Notes: generated by a model not told the origin, from the sequence alone. A stretch of 64,000 nucleotides of DNA from Lachnospiraceae bacterium GAM79 (GCA_003584705.1 AP018536.1:2170001-2234000), one strand, 5' to 3'; positions 36,805 to 46,738 are shown, numbered from the stretch's first letter. Translations and numbers: made by a program.

Positions 36805-39800
36805 ATGAATTCACAGGAAAAATACGCAACTCTCGGCATAGATATCGGTTCCACCACTGTCAAGATTGCTATTTTGGACGAAGAACACAATATTTTATTT
36901 TCCGATTATGAGCGTCACTTCGCCAATATCCGGGAAACTCTGTCTGAGCTCCTTAAGAAAGCTTATGACCAGCTGGGAGAATTGCAGCTGCACCCCATGA
37001 TCACCGGTTCCGGCGGTCTGACACTGGCCAACCACCTCGGCGTTCCCTTTACTCAGGAGGTCGTAGCCGTGGCTACTTCCCTGCAGGAGCTGGCACCCAA
37101 GACCGATGTAGCCATTGAATTAGGCGGTGAGGATGCGAAGATCATCTATTTTGAAGGTGGTAACGTGGAGCAGCGTATGAACGGTATCTGCGCCGGCGGT
37201 ACCGGTTCCTTCATCGACCAGATGGCCAGTCTGATTCAGACGGACGCTTCGGGCTTAAACGAATATGCGAAAAATTATAAATCCCTCTACACCATTGCTG
37301 CCCGCTGTGGTGTATTTGCCAAAACCGATATCCAGCCTCTGATCAACGAAGGTGCTACCAAGGAAGACCTGTCTGCTTCTATTTTCCAGGCAGTGGTGAA
37401 CCAGACAATTTCCGGTCTGGCCTGTGGTAAGCCGATCCGCGGTCACGTAGCTTTTCTGGGCGGGCCTTTACATTTCCTGTCTGAACTGAAAGCTGCCTTT
37501 ATCCGTACCTTAAATCTGGATGACGAGCACATCATTGACGTGGACAACTCCCATCTGTTCGCAGCCATCGGTTCCGCACTAAATGCGAAGGAGGAAGTCT
37601 GCATCAGTCTGTCTGACATGGTGAAAAAGCTGTCCTCCGACATCAAGATGGAGTTCGAAGTAGAACGTATGGAGCCTCTGTTTGCGGACAAGGCTGCTTA
37701 TCAGGAATTCGTGGAGCGTCACAGCAAGCATCACGTGACCACTGGAGACTTACAGTCCTATCAGGGCAAGGCTTTCCTGGGTATCGATGCCGGTTCCACC
37801 ACCACGAAGATCGCTCTGGTAGGTGAAGATGGATCACTGCTGTACTCTTTCTATTCCAGTAACGACGGAAGCCCCTTGAAGACAGCGATCCGTTCCCTGA
37901 AGGAGATCTACTCTCTCCTGCCCGAAGGCGTGGAGATCGTACGCTCCTGCTCCACTGGTTACGGCGAAGCGTTGATGAAAGCTGCTTTTCTGCTGGATGA
38001 CGGCGAGGTAGAGACCGTGGCCCATTACTATGCCGCTGCTTTCTTTGACCCCAGCGTAGACTGTATCTTAGACATCGGCGGTCAGGATATGAAGTGCATC
38101 AAGATTAAAAACCAGACCGTAGACAGCGTACAGCTGAACGAAGCATGTTCCTCCGGCTGTGGCTCCTTTATTGAGACCTTTGCCAAATCCCTGAACTATA
38201 CCGTGCAGGATTTCGCTCAGGCTGCCCTGTTTGCAGAGCATCCTATCGATCTGGGTACCCGTTGTACCGTATTCATGAACTCCAAAGTAAAACAGGCGCA
38301 GAAGGAAGGCGCTTCCGTAGCAGATATCTCCGCAGGACTTGCTTACTCCGTTATCAAGAATGCTTTATTTAAGGTAATCAAAGTCTCCGATGCTTCAGAG
38401 CTTGGTAAAAATATCGTGGTACAGGGCGGTACTTTCTACAATGATGCTGTTCTGCGCAGCTTTGAGAAAATTGCAGACTGCCAGGCGATCCGTCCCGACA
38501 TCGCCGGTATCATGGGTGCTTTCGGTGCGGCGCTGATCGCCAGAGAGCATTACGAGGACGGTTATGTCACCACCATGCTGGATTACCAGAAGATCTGCGA
38601 TCTGCAGTTCGAGACCAGCATGGCGAAATGTAAGGGTTGTACCAACAACTGCCGTCTGACCATCAACAAATTCTCCGGCGGCCGTCAGTTCATCTCCGGC
38701 AACCGCTGTGAACGTGGTATCGGCGGTCAGAAGAATGCCCATAATGTGCCGAATTTATACGAATATAAATTACATAGATTATTCTCCTATGAATCCCTGG
38801 ATGCCGACAAGGCTCCCAGAGGTGTGGTAGGTATCCCCAGAGTATTGAATATGTACGAGGACTATCCGTTCTGGTTCACTTTCTTCACCGAACTGGGCTA
38901 CCGCGTGGTGCTCTCTCCCAGCTCCAACCGCAAGATCTACGAGCTCGGTATCGAGTCCATCCCCAGTGAATCCGAGTGTTATCCGGCAAAGCTGGCACAC
39001 GGTCATGTGACCTGGCTGATTCGTCAGGGAATCAAGTTCATCTTCTACCCTGCGCTATTCTATGAGCGCAACGAGTTCGAGGATGCCAACAACCATTACA
39101 ACTGCCCTATCGTTACTTCTTATTCTGAGAATATCAAGAATAACGTAGAGGAAATCGCCGGCGGTGAGATCACTTTCCGCAATCCGTTCATGTCCTTTAG
39201 AGATCTTGGTACCGTGACGGATGCACTGACGAAGGAATTCACCGAGATTCCCGCCGCAGAGATCGCCGCAGCCTGCGAAAAGGGTTGGAAGGAACTGGCA
39301 AATGCCCGTCACGATATGGAGAAAAAGGGCGAAGAGACTCTGGAATACTTACGCAAGACCGGCAAGCGCGGTATCGTGCTGGCAGGCCGTCCCTATCATG
39401 TAGACCCGGAGATCAACCACGGTATTCCCGAGCTGATCACCTCCTACGATATGGCCGTACTGACAGAGGATTCCATCTCCCATCTGGCAAAACCGGAACG
39501 TCCTTTGATTGTATCCGACCAGTGGATGTACCATTCCAGACTTTACGCTGCCGCAAGCTATGTAAAGACGGTGGAGAATCTGGATCTGATCCAGTTGAAT
39601 TCCTTCGGCTGCGGTCTGGATGCCGTTACCACCGATCAGGTGAACGATATCCTCTCCGGCTCCGACAAGATCTACACCTGCCTGAAGATCGATGAAGTCA
39701 ACAACCTGGGTGCGGCCCGTATCCGTATCCGTTCCCTGTTGTCTGCAATCCGTGTCCGTGAAAAGATGGGCAAGCACCGCAACATCCGTTCTTCCGCTAT

Positions 39801-41061
39801 CGAGAAGGTACCGTTTACCGAAGAGATGCGTAAGGACTATACCATCATCTGTCCGCAGATGTCCCCGATCCACTTTGAGATCTTGCAGCCTGCGTTCAAT
39901 GCCTGCGGTTACAATTTCGTGGTATTGGACAACGATAACAAGCACTCTGTGGATGTGGGTCTGAAATATGTTAACAATGATGCCTGCTATCCTTCCCTGC
40001 TGGTAGTAGGTCAGATCATGGAGGCTCTGCTGTCCGGTAAATATGACCTGAACAAGACAGCCATCATCATGAGCCAGACCGGTGGCGGATGCCGTGCAAC
40101 GAACTATATCGGCTTCATCCGTCGTGCCTTGAAGAAAGCAGACATGGAGCAGATTCCCGTTATCTCCCTGAACCTGGCAGGTATCGAGAGCAATCCCGGC
40201 TTCCATCTGAATGCGGATCTGCTGTTACGTGCCGCTGTGGGTGCGGAATTTGGTGACATCTTCATGCGTTGTGTATATCGGATGCGTCCTTATGAAGCAA
40301 CTCCGGGTTCCGTGGATGCTCTGCACAAAGAATGGCTTGCGAAGGTACAGAAATTTGTCTCCGCGAAGCATATCAGCATTCCGAAGTTCCGCAGGATGTG
40401 TACCGAGATTATCCGGGATTTCGATGCGGTTCCGGTACTGGATATCAAGAAGCCCCGTGTCGGCGTGGTCGGTGAGATTCTGGTGAAATTCTCTCCTGCA
40501 GGCAACAATCATCTGGTAGAGCTGCTGGAGAGCGAAGGTGCGGAGGCTGTAGTACCCGACCTGATCGACTTCATGCTGTACTGCTTCTACAACCAGATCT
40601 ACAAAGCAGAACACTTAGGTACCAGCAAGAAGACTTCAAAGATTTCCGCGCTGGGTATCTGGGCCATCGAACATATCCTCCGCGGCTCTGCCGTGAAGGC
40701 TTTTGAAGAAAGTAAGCATTTTGATCCGCCTACCAGCATTTACAAGATCGTCTCCTATGCGGAACCGATCGTATCCATCGGCAACCAGACCGGTGAGGGA
40801 TGGTTCCTGACCGGTGAGATGGTGGAACTGATCAAGGAAGGCGTACCGAACATCGTATGTACCCAGCCCTTCGGCTGCCTGCCGAACCACGTGGTAGGTA
40901 AGGGCGTTATCAAGGCTCTGCGGAAGGCATATCCTTCCTCCAACATCGTAGCCATCGACTACGATCCCGGTGCCAGCGAAGTCAACCAGCTCAACCGAAT
41001 CAAACTCATGCTCTCCACCGCCCAGAAGAATCTGAAGAAGGGCGAAGGAAGCGCGGAATAA
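36805..41061 (+). CDS. Giant fused CoA-dehydratase activase / dehydratase-like protein
   Basis: 1418 residues. Two BadF/BcrA-type ATPase domains lie in tandem (about 5-260 with [15 protein letters not shown] and about 325-590 with [15 protein letters not shown]). Each has a cluster-cysteine segment ([21 protein letters not shown]). A Cys-rich linker follows ([10 protein letters not shown]). A DUF2229-like and an HgdB-like domain fill about 655-1400 ([38 protein letters not shown]). Relatives use ATP to inject electrons into a [4Fe-4S] enzyme that dehydrates 2-hydroxyacyl-CoA, but the substrate of this fused form is unknown. The start at 36805 is preferred (AGGAAGG about 9 nt upstream). Single gene with its own promoter and terminator. 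Confidence 0.85.
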   Translation: MNSQEKYATLGIDIGSTTVKIAILDEEHNILFSDYERHFANIRETLSELLKKAYDQLGELQLHPMITGSGGLTLANHLGVPFTQEVVAVATSLQELAPKTDVAIELGGEDAKIIYFEGGNVEQRMNGICAGGTGSFIDQMASLIQTDASGLNEYAKNYKSLYTIAARCGVFAKTDIQPLINEGATKEDLSASIFQAVVNQTISGLACGKPIRGHVAFLGGPLHFLSELKAAFIRTLNLDDEHIIDVDNSHLFAAIGSALNAKEEVCISLSDMVKKLSSDIKMEFEVERMEPLFADKAAYQEFVERHSKHHVTTGDLQSYQGKAFLGIDAGSTTTKIALVGEDGSLLYSFYSSNDGSPLKTAIRSLKEIYSLLPEGVEIVRSCSTGYGEALMKAAFLLDDGEVETVAHYYAAAFFDPSVDCILDIGGQDMKCIKIKNQTVDSVQLNEACSSGCGSFIETFAKSLNYTVQDFAQAALFAEHPIDLGTRCTVFMNSKVKQAQKEGASVADISAGLAYSVIKNALFKVIKVSDASELGKNIVVQGGTFYNDAVLRSFEKIADCQAIRPDIAGIMGAFGAALIAREHYEDGYVTTMLDYQKICDLQFETSMAKCKGCTNNCRLTINKFSGGRQFISGNRCERGIGGQKNAHNVPNLYEYKLHRLFSYESLDADKAPRGVVGIPRVLNMYEDYPFWFTFFTELGYRVVLSPSSNRKIYELGIESIPSESECYPAKLAHGHVTWLIRQGIKFIFYPALFYERNEFEDANNHYNCPIVTSYSENIKNNVEEIAGGEITFRNPFMSFRDLGTVTDALTKEFTEIPAAEIAAACEKGWKELANARHDMEKKGEETLEYLRKTGKRGIVLAGRPYHVDPEINHGIPELITSYDMAVLTEDSISHLAKPERPLIVSDQWMYHSRLYAAASYVKTVENLDLIQLNSFGCGLDAVTTDQVNDILSGSDKIYTCLKIDEVNNLGAARIRIRSLLSAIRVREKMGKHRNIRSSAIEKVPFTEEMRKDYTIICPQMSPIHFEILQPAFNACGYNFVVLDNDNKHSVDVGLKYVNNDACYPSLLVVGQIMEALLSGKYDLNKTAIIMSQTGGGCRATNYIGFIRRALKKADMEQIPVISLNLAGIESNPGFHLNADLLLRAAVGAEFGDIFMRCVYRMRPYEATPGSVDALHKEWLAKVQKFVSAKHISIPKFRRMCTEIIRDFDAVPVLDIKKPRVGVVGEILVKFSPAGNNHLVELLESEGAEAVVPDLIDFMLYCFYNQIYKAEHLGTSKKTSKISALGIWAIEHILRGSAVKAFEESKHFDPPTSIYKIVSYAEPIVSIGNQTGEGWFLTGEMVELIKEGVPNIVCTQPFGCLPNHVVGKGVIKALRKAYPSSNIVAIDYDPGASEVNQLNRIKLMLSTAQKNLKKGEGSAE

Positions 41062-41080
41062 AACATTTATAGTCTGAAAC

Positions 41081-41131
41081 CACTGCCCGCGGCAAGGGAT
41101 TCCATTGGAATTCCATGCCGTGGGTGTTTTG
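41081..41131 (+). terminator. Terminator of the fused activase/dehydratase gene
   Basis: CCCGCGGCA (41086-41094) pairs with TGCCGTGGG (41116-41124) with G-U tolerance. An inner hairpin is also possible. TGTTTTGT follows, 20 nt after the stop codon. Confidence 0.75.
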
Positions 41132-41341
41132 TATTCAGATCTCTTTTCCCAAACAAACATCTTCTCAAAATCTCCCCTGTCATGTTATAATACACTCAGA
41201 TATGCTTGTGCCTTCAAAAGTGCCCGCTCTATTGCTTATCTGCATGTCCCACAATGTTCATTTATCTCCATTTTCGCTAAAAGCTGTTTTCCGGCTATTT
41301 TAGTACAAAATTTCTCATATTTTTTCTTTTTTTGTATCTAT

Positions 41342-41370
41342 TTTACCCTTTTTCTTTATTTTGATACAAT
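41342..41370 (+). promoter_or_regulatory. Promoter in the AT-rich leader of the 41.5-kb gene
   Basis: The 400-nt gap 41062-41462 holds the terminator above and then a strongly AT- and pyrimidine-rich stretch unlike its surroundings. -35 TTTACC (41342-41347), 17-nt spacer, -10 TACAAT (41365-41370). A second TATAAT is at 41186-41191. Confidence 0.5.
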
Positions 41371-41462
41371 CATCCCTTTTTCCACTTGAAAATTAGACTT
41401 TTTTGTATTTTTTTCTGGTATTTTATCCTATTTACACCAAACCATTTTGAAAGGAGTTTTTT

Positions 41463-42257
41463 ATGATTCAGAATTTAGACACTCGCCTTAATAAATTACA
41501 GACACAATGTGACTACCTACGCCGCAAAATTTCCGCCTTTCCAGAAGGAGAATTATCCATTCAAAAAAATGGATCTTACCAACGCTGGATTATCAGAAAA
41601 GAGGAACAATCTGTATATTGTCCTAAATCAAATCGTTCTCTTGCAGAGATTATGGCCTTGAAAAAATACTACTCTCTTCTGCTACTGGAAGCCGAAGAAG
41701 AATTTTCTCTGCTAAGTTCCTATAAGAAAATTTCATCCTCACAAAGCCGCTCCAGGAAATTATCCTCCTCTGACCTTCTAGAGGAATCTTCACCATATTA
41801 TGAATTGCTGCAAAGTCATTTTGCGAAGGACAAGCTTCCGGTATCGATGCAGAAATGGTGTGCGGAAAGCTATGAAACAAACAGTTCTCACCCGGAAAAT
41901 CTAATTCATACTACACTGGCGGGACATAAAGTCCGTTCCAAATCCGAGGTTATCATCGCCAATCTTCTGTACACAAATCATATTCCATATCGTTACGAGG
42001 CAGCTCTGGCCTTAAATGAGTTGACAGTCTATCCTGATTTCACGATCCTGCATCCCACCACGCAGCAGTTCTTCTACTGGGAACACTTCGGGATGATGGA
42101 CAAGAACAATTATTGTGATGCTGCCTGCAACAAACTCAAGTCTTACTGCTACAACGGAATCTTTCCGTCCATGCAGCTGATCACCACTTACGAGACCGGC
42201 AAGGTTCCCATTCGTTCAGAACAGGTACAGCAGATTATCACGCAGTACTTTTTATGA
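41463..42257 (+). CDS. PD-(D/E)XK-nuclease-like protein of unknown function
   Basis: 264 residues, ATG behind GAAAGGAG. The N-terminal half is helical, with a coiled-coil start (TRLNKLQTQCDYLRRKISAF). The C-terminal half (about 150-264) has the restriction-nuclease-like series KVRSKSEVIIANLL (Glu), YPDFTIL (Asp) and YWEHFGMMD (Glu-x-His), followed by LITTYE. This order resembles PD-(D/E)XK folds. Codon use and base composition are more AT-rich than in neighbours, and it is one of only two plus-strand genes. That suggests recent arrival. No partner methylase or toxin-antitoxin gene is seen. Confidence 0.7.
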   Translation: MIQNLDTRLNKLQTQCDYLRRKISAFPEGELSIQKNGSYQRWIIRKEEQSVYCPKSNRSLAEIMALKKYYSLLLLEAEEEFSLLSSYKKISSSQSRSRKLSSSDLLEESSPYYELLQSHFAKDKLPVSMQKWCAESYETNSSHPENLIHTTLAGHKVRSKSEVIIANLLYTNHIPYRYEAALALNELTVYPDFTILHPTTQQFFYWEHFGMMDKNNYCDAACNKLKSYCYNGIFPSMQLITTYETGKVPIRSEQVQQIITQYFL

Positions 42258-42265
42258 TATGATGA

Positions 42266-42350
42266 AGCAAAATCACTTGCTTGCAAGTGTGATTTTGCGA
42301 AATGCATTGAGTGAGCTGTGCTCACGATATAATGAGCGCAAGAGAGCCAA
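42266..42350 (+). repeat. Hairpins directly behind the nuclease-like gene
   Basis: GCAAAATCAC pairs with GTGTGATTTTGC around CTTGCTTGCAAG, which resembles the module C core on the opposite strand (CTGCTTGCAG). Then GTGAGC-tgt-GCTCAC and GCCAA-c-ATGC-tt-GCAT-ga-TTGGC follow. It begins about 15 nt after the stop codon. No T-run follows. Confidence 0.55.
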
Positions 42351-42385
42351 CATGCTTGCATGATTGGCGATAACCAAACGGGCAC

Positions 42386-42418
42386 AAAAAAAGACCGGGC
42401 GTGTATCGGCCTCCAGTC
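42386..42418 (-). terminator. Terminator of the 79-residue gene
   Basis: On the minus strand GACTGG pairs with CCGGTC (one G-U pair), followed by seven T. It lies about 80 nt after the stop codon. Confidence 0.7.
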
Positions 42419-42499
42419 ATTAGATTGATTCTGTTTCTAACTTTTGGGCGGTACAGCTCCGGTTCTTTAAGGTGAGCAAGCTCTCTTTCACCTGCAATC

Positions 42500-42739
42500 T
42501 CACGATGCATTTGCGCTGCGGTTCTCAATGTATTGTTGCAAGACTTCGGTGACTTCCTCCGGTGCCAGGCCGGCATCCTCGATCAGGTCACTTACTGCCT
42601 CCAGTTCTTTGCGCCTCTTCTGCTCATATAATTCTTCCAGTTCCCGTTCCTCGGATTCAATGCGGATATTCAGCGCATTGATCAACTCCTGTTTTGCCTG
42701 GATCTTTTCCTCCAGGGATTTTCTCTGTCCTCTTGGCAT
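42500..42739 (-). CDS. Small coiled-coil protein
   Basis: 79 residues: MPRGQRKSLEEKIQAKQELI, then a heptad-rich helix (RIESEERELEELYEQKRRKE, 20 residues), then a short acidic end. AAGGAG lies before the ATG. It is soluble and probably forms a helical hairpin or dimer. Similar small proteins are common in Lachnospiraceae, often without known function. The leader holds a long hairpin (42779-42839). Confidence 0.65.
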   Translation of the reverse strand: MPRGQRKSLEEKIQAKQELINALNIRIESEERELEELYEQKRRKELEAVSDLIEDAGLAPEEVTEVLQQYIENRSANAS

Positions 42740-42778
42740 ATACTGTGTGCTCCTTTCCTTATGGCAATACTATCGAAA

Positions 42779-42839
42779 AGGCCATTCATCAGGGATCACA
42801 AGCGTAGCATAAGCTGCCGTGATCAGTCATGAATGGCCT
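42779..42839 (-). promoter_or_regulatory. Long hairpin in the leader of the 79-residue gene
   Basis: AGGCCATTCAT (42779-42789) pairs with ATGAATGGCCT (42829-42839). Inside, GATCAC (42794-42799) pairs with GTGATC (42819-42824). On the minus strand TTTTC follows, so it may act as a terminator or attenuator before the small gene. Possible promoters lie upstream: TTTACA (42866-42871)/TAACAT (42843-42848) with 17-nt spacing, and a TATAAT at 42894-42899. Confidence 0.5.
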
Positions 42840-42972
42840 GATATGTTACAGTATATGGACAACATTGTAAAAATATACCATATGTCTGTTAATATTATAC
42901 CGCTATAATTTTTGTCCTATCGGAACAAGCGTCCACAGATATTTTTCTTTGCTCACATCAAATCTGTCGGAC

Positions 42973-44172
42973 CTAGCCCAGGTTGTCTACTGCCGCCTTC
43001 AGCTTGTCCAGTGCAAGCTCTAGAGTTGCTCTGGGGCAGGCAATATTCACTCGCTGGAAGTCTGCTCCACTGGGTCCGAACATTGCTCCGCCATCCAGCC
43101 AGAGTCCCGCTTTCTCTACGATAAACTGATCCAGTTCCTTGCCGGAAATCCCAAGTTCACTGCAATCCAGCCATACCAGATAAGTACCTTCCGGCTCTAC
43201 CAGATGAATCTGTGGAATTTTCTCCTGCAGATATGCTCGCAGGAAGTTCAGATTCTCAAGCAGATAAGCTCTCAACTGATCCAGCCACTCCTGTCCGCCA
43301 CGATATGCAGCCTCGCAGGCTACCGCTCCCAACGCATTCGGCTCATCGTATCCGGTCTTGTCGATTTCCTTCTGGAATGCTTCCCGCAATGTCTCATTTG
43401 AGATAAAAATATTGGAAATCTGTAAGCCTGCCAGATTGAAGGTCTTACTGGGTGCGGTGCAGGTCACGGTGAACTCCGCAAAACGGGGATCCACATTGGC
43501 AAACACCGTATGCTCAAATCCGGGATATACAAAATCATTGTGAATTTCATCACTGACTACGATCACATGATGGCGCAGGCAGATCTCTCCCAAATACTGC
43601 AGTTCCTCTCTGTTCCATACTCTTCCCACCGGATTGTGAGGATTGCACAGGATAAACAGTTTTATATTCTCCTGCACAATCTTGCGCTCGAAGTCTTCAT
43701 AATCTATGCTGTACTGCGACTTTCCTTCAGTTACCCTTTTTTCGTATACCAATGTATTATCAATCACCCTACGGTCATTGTCCCTAATGATATTGGTAAA
43801 GGGATAATACACCGGATTTTGGATCAAGACCGCATCTCCCGGCTTTGTGAAAGCTTTTACCGCTGCACCCAGTGCAAATACCACACCGGGGGTCTTCATG
43901 ATCCACTCTCTCTTCGTCTTCCAATTATGGTTTTTTTCCATCCAATTGGTTATGGCATTATAATAAGCATCCTTAGGCTGGGTGTATCCGTAGATTCCAT
44001 GATCTACCGCCGCGTGAAGGCTTTTCGTAATCTCCTCCGATACTGTAAAGTCCATGTCTGCGACCCACAGTGGCAGCACATCCGCAGGCTTGCCTCTCTC
44101 CACGGCATAGTCGTACTTCAGGCAGTTCGTTCCCTTACGATTTATAATTTTATCAAAGTTGTATGTAGCCAT
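42973..44172 (-). CDS. MalY/PatB-type aminotransferase (cystathionine beta-lyase)
   Basis: 399 residues from the ATG at 44172, preceded by AGAGGATTC. Fold-type I PLP enzyme; MalY/PatB members cleave cystathionine to homocysteine, ammonia and pyruvate. The N-terminus MATYNFDKIINRKGTNCLKYD is diagnostic in form (D-F/FDxxIxRxGTxSxKYD). LWVADMDF and the PLP-lysine motif TAPSKTFNLAGLQ are present. It follows a transsulfuration enzyme (194-nt gap) in the same direction, a common sulfur amino-acid pair. Confidence 0.9.
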   Translation of the reverse strand: MATYNFDKIINRKGTNCLKYDYAVERGKPADVLPLWVADMDFTVSEEITKSLHAAVDHGIYGYTQPKDAYYNAITNWMEKNHNWKTKREWIMKTPGVVFALGAAVKAFTKPGDAVLIQNPVYYPFTNIIRDNDRRVIDNTLVYEKRVTEGKSQYSIDYEDFERKIVQENIKLFILCNPHNPVGRVWNREELQYLGEICLRHHVIVVSDEIHNDFVYPGFEHTVFANVDPRFAEFTVTCTAPSKTFNLAGLQISNIFISNETLREAFQKEIDKTGYDEPNALGAVACEAAYRGGQEWLDQLRAYLLENLNFLRAYLQEKIPQIHLVEPEGTYLVWLDCSELGISGKELDQFIVEKAGLWLDGGAMFGPSGADFQRVNIACPRATLELALDKLKAAVDNLG

Positions 44173-44365
44173 ACGAATCCTCTTACCTTTCGACAACCTG
44201 CAAGCTTTCTGCCTGTGGCCCCAAGTTGCAGGTTAAATTTTTCTGTCAATCGTACCTATTCTACCAGGACCTTCTGCACGTCCTGACTCGTTGCGTCTGT
44301 TGTGGGACTTCCGTGAAACTTTCCGCGGAACTGGCTAAATTACTATGTATACCAGTCAACCCCAC

Positions 44366-45505
44366 TCAGGCAAAGGCCTGCTCCAAGTCTGCCAGCAGGT
44401 CATCAATATTCTCAATACCAACAGACATTCTCAAAAGCTTTTCATCCACACCCAGAGTTTCCCTGACCTCTACAGGTACATCTGCATGGGTCTGCTTCAT
44501 GGGATAGGTCAGAAGACTTTCCACGCCTCCCAGGCTTTCTGCAAAACGGATCAGCTTTACGCTCTCCAAAATTTTAACAGCTTTCTCCGCAGAATTCAAT
44601 CGGAAAGAAATCATTCCGCCATAGCCGCTGCACTGTCTGTCAATCAGCTCCTTATCCGGTCTGGAATCCAGTCCGATATAATAGACTTCTTCCACTTCCG
44701 GTCTCTGTTCCAGCCAGTGTGCGATGGCCAGAGCATTCTTCTGGTGCTGTTCCATGCGGACTGCCAGTGTCTTGATACCGCGGAGTAACAACCAGCTGTC
44801 AATCGCAGACAGACAGGCTCCTGTAGTCTTGTAGATATTATAGAGCTGGTCATACAGAGCATTATCCTTCACCACCAGAAAACCGGACAAAGTATCATTA
44901 TGTCCTTCCAGATATTTGGTTCCACTGTGTACCACGATATCAGCTCCTAATGTCAACGGCTTCTGGAAATAAGGAGACAGAAATGTGTTATCCACGATCA
45001 ACAGGCATCCATTCTCATGCGCAAGATCTGCAATTGCCTGAATATCCGCTACTTTCATCATCGGATTGGACGGTGTCTCCAGATAGATAGCTTTTGTCTC
45101 CGGGCGCAACGCTGCCTTCACCGTATCCACGTTGGAAGTATCTACACAATCCACGGAAATACCATTCTTGTGACTGATCATGTTCCACAGTCTCAACGTA
45201 CCGCCGTACAGATCATCGGTAGCGATCAGATGATCTCCGGGAGAAAAGATTTCCATCATTGCAGTGATTGCCGCCATTCCCGTAGAAAATGCCAGTGCCT
45301 CTGTTCCCTGTTCCAACAGAGCAACCGTCTTCTGCACTTCGTCTCTGGTGGGGTTGCTGCAGCGGGAATAATCATATCCCGTACTCTTCCCCAGTCCCGG
45401 ATGCGCATACGCCGCATTCTGATAAATGGGCATGCTGATGGCGCCGAACGGATCCTTTCTCTCATTACTTCCCTGGACACATATGGTCTCTGCTGCAAAT
45501 GCCAT
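44366..45505 (-). CDS. PLP-dependent transsulfuration enzyme (cystathionine gamma-synthase/lyase type)
   Basis: 379 residues. Cys/Met-metabolism PLP family. The PLP lysine is in HSGTKYLEGHND. ALAFSTGMAAITAMM, YLETPSNPMMKVADI and the C-terminal SLGGVESLLTYP are present. By eye it cannot be settled whether it makes cystathionine (MetB), cleaves it (MetC/CGL) or sulfhydrylates O-acetylhomoserine. The next gene, a beta-lyase, favours a methionine route through cystathionine. The promoter carries an operator-like palindrome. Confidence 0.9.
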   Translation of the reverse strand: MAFAAETICVQGSNERKDPFGAISMPIYQNAAYAHPGLGKSTGYDYSRCSNPTRDEVQKTVALLEQGTEALAFSTGMAAITAMMEIFSPGDHLIATDDLYGGTLRLWNMISHKNGISVDCVDTSNVDTVKAALRPETKAIYLETPSNPMMKVADIQAIADLAHENGCLLIVDNTFLSPYFQKPLTLGADIVVHSGTKYLEGHNDTLSGFLVVKDNALYDQLYNIYKTTGACLSAIDSWLLLRGIKTLAVRMEQHQKNALAIAHWLEQRPEVEEVYYIGLDSRPDKELIDRQCSGYGGMISFRLNSAEKAVKILESVKLIRFAESLGGVESLLTYPMKQTHADVPVEVRETLGVDEKLLRMSVGIENIDDLLADLEQAFA

Positions 45506-45554
45506 CTTTTTCTCCTCCTATGTCTATGTATACTATATTATTCCCTTTATATTT

Positions 45555-45609
45555 CCTACTGTTCCAGTAGGTATAGTATATATTTATCATAGTACATAGA
45601 AAAAGTCAA
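45555..45609 (-). promoter_or_regulatory. Promoter and palindromic operator of the transsulfuration gene
   Basis: On the minus strand: -35 TTGACT (45604-45609), 17-nt spacer, -10 TAAATA (45581-45586). A perfect palindrome CCTACT-ggaac-AGTAGG (45555-45571) follows, just past the expected transcription start. Position and content fit a repressor of sulfur metabolism such as the Rrf2-family CymR, but the identity of the repressor is inferred. Confidence 0.6.
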
Positions 45610-45624
45610 GTTTCTATTCCATAT

Positions 45625-46518
45625 TTACCAATAAAGTTTCATTTCTTTCTCAGCTTCCTGCTCTGAGATATTCAGTTTCAGTCTCACCTTTTGTAAAGTT
45701 TCTTCATAACTGGTATTAAAATCCTTGCACATTATAATAATCCCTTGCGCAACTCCCTGAGAAATCCCCTGCGAAATTCCCTGTGCAATCCCTTTTCTTG
45801 TATACTGATCAAATAATTCACACACCCTGATCTCATCCTCCTCTTTGATTCCCATTTCTTTTAATGCATCTCCGGTATCATCAACATTTGTATCTCCGGA
45901 TAATACCCGTAGCATCTTAACTGTTGCTTCTTTATGAATCACTTTTCGGTCCGACCGATAGCTATCTCCCTCTGCAAGATAATCCACGATGATTCTCATA
46001 TCACTTTGAAAAAGCTCTCGTATTTCTCTGGGTAAATGACGCATTTCCCAAACATGAAGTTGTACATCATCTACATACTTCCATATAATATCTGCAGTCG
46101 CCCCTTCTTCATCAAATAACCGGTGCAAACTGCATCCCCCTTTCCACCTGCTCTTTCCCCAGTATAACACAATTTCTATCACAGGATATAGGCTCGGATT
46201 TTGTTTTTCATATTGTCTGCGGTATTCTCCACCTGCATACCCGGCCTTGCGCAATACCATGCCCTTATCCACCTTTGTCTGATTGGCAAATAAATACAAT
46301 ACCTTAGGCACCCCATTTACCACATGGTACTTTGCTACATCTTCCAATTGATTTCGCAATCCATTTTCTTTATCCAAGTAAAGACTCTCAGTAGCCGCCG
46401 ACAACATTTCATAATCTTTAACCCTTCTTCTCCCTTCATGTAACAGAACATTAATTATGTCCGCCGCCACATCCGCATAGCTTTCAAAATTTTTCGTCAC
46501 AATATCGTTTGTTTCCAA
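45625..46518 (-). CDS. Rpn-family PD-(D/E)XK protein (recombination-promoting nuclease/transposase-like)
   Basis: 297 residues. The N-terminal part looks like the Rpn/YhgA nuclease-like fold (ADIINVLLHEG, VIEIVLYWGKSRWKGG). The later region contains a Gly/Gln repeat GIAQGISQGISQGVAQGI, typical of Rpn proteins, encoded by near-repeats of 12 nt at about 45731-45800. Such proteins nick or cut DNA and have been linked to recombination and phage defence. It is alone, between the sulfur genes and the pilus cluster. AT-rich compared with neighbours. Confidence 0.8.
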   Translation of the reverse strand: METNDIVTKNFESYADVAADIINVLLHEGRRRVKDYEMLSAATESLYLDKENGLRNQLEDVAKYHVVNGVPKVLYLFANQTKVDKGMVLRKAGYAGGEYRRQYEKQNPSLYPVIEIVLYWGKSRWKGGCSLHRLFDEEGATADIIWKYVDDVQLHVWEMRHLPREIRELFQSDMRIIVDYLAEGDSYRSDRKVIHKEATVKMLRVLSGDTNVDDTGDALKEMGIKEEDEIRVCELFDQYTRKGIAQGISQGISQGVAQGIIIMCKDFNTSYEETLQKVRLKLNISEQEAEKEMKLYW

Positions 46519-46695
46519 TAGTTTCCTCCCTGTCCGATTGTTCTGTCAATCCATGAATTCGCGGCGATCCGCCATCGACTGCATCTACGCATTAAAACTT
46601 TTTCAGAATATTGCCTATATAGACTTTCTTAAGATGTGATTACTATAGCATACATATATTGATTCTGCAAGAAAATCCCGCCCAAAAACTCTCAC

Positions 46696-46738
46696 AAAAA
46701 CAAGGCTGCGGAAATTGGTTATTTTCCACAGCCCTGCT
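46696..46738 (-). terminator. Terminator of the pilus cluster
   Basis: On the minus strand AGGGCTGTGGAAA pairs with TTTCCGCAGCCTT, followed by GTTTTTG. It lies about 45 nt after the stop codon of the 1734-residue gene. Confidence 0.85.

Noticed and set aside
39349..40206. A 285-codon minus-strand open frame
   Set aside because: Antisense to the dehydratase-like part of the large fused protein; no start signal or domain.
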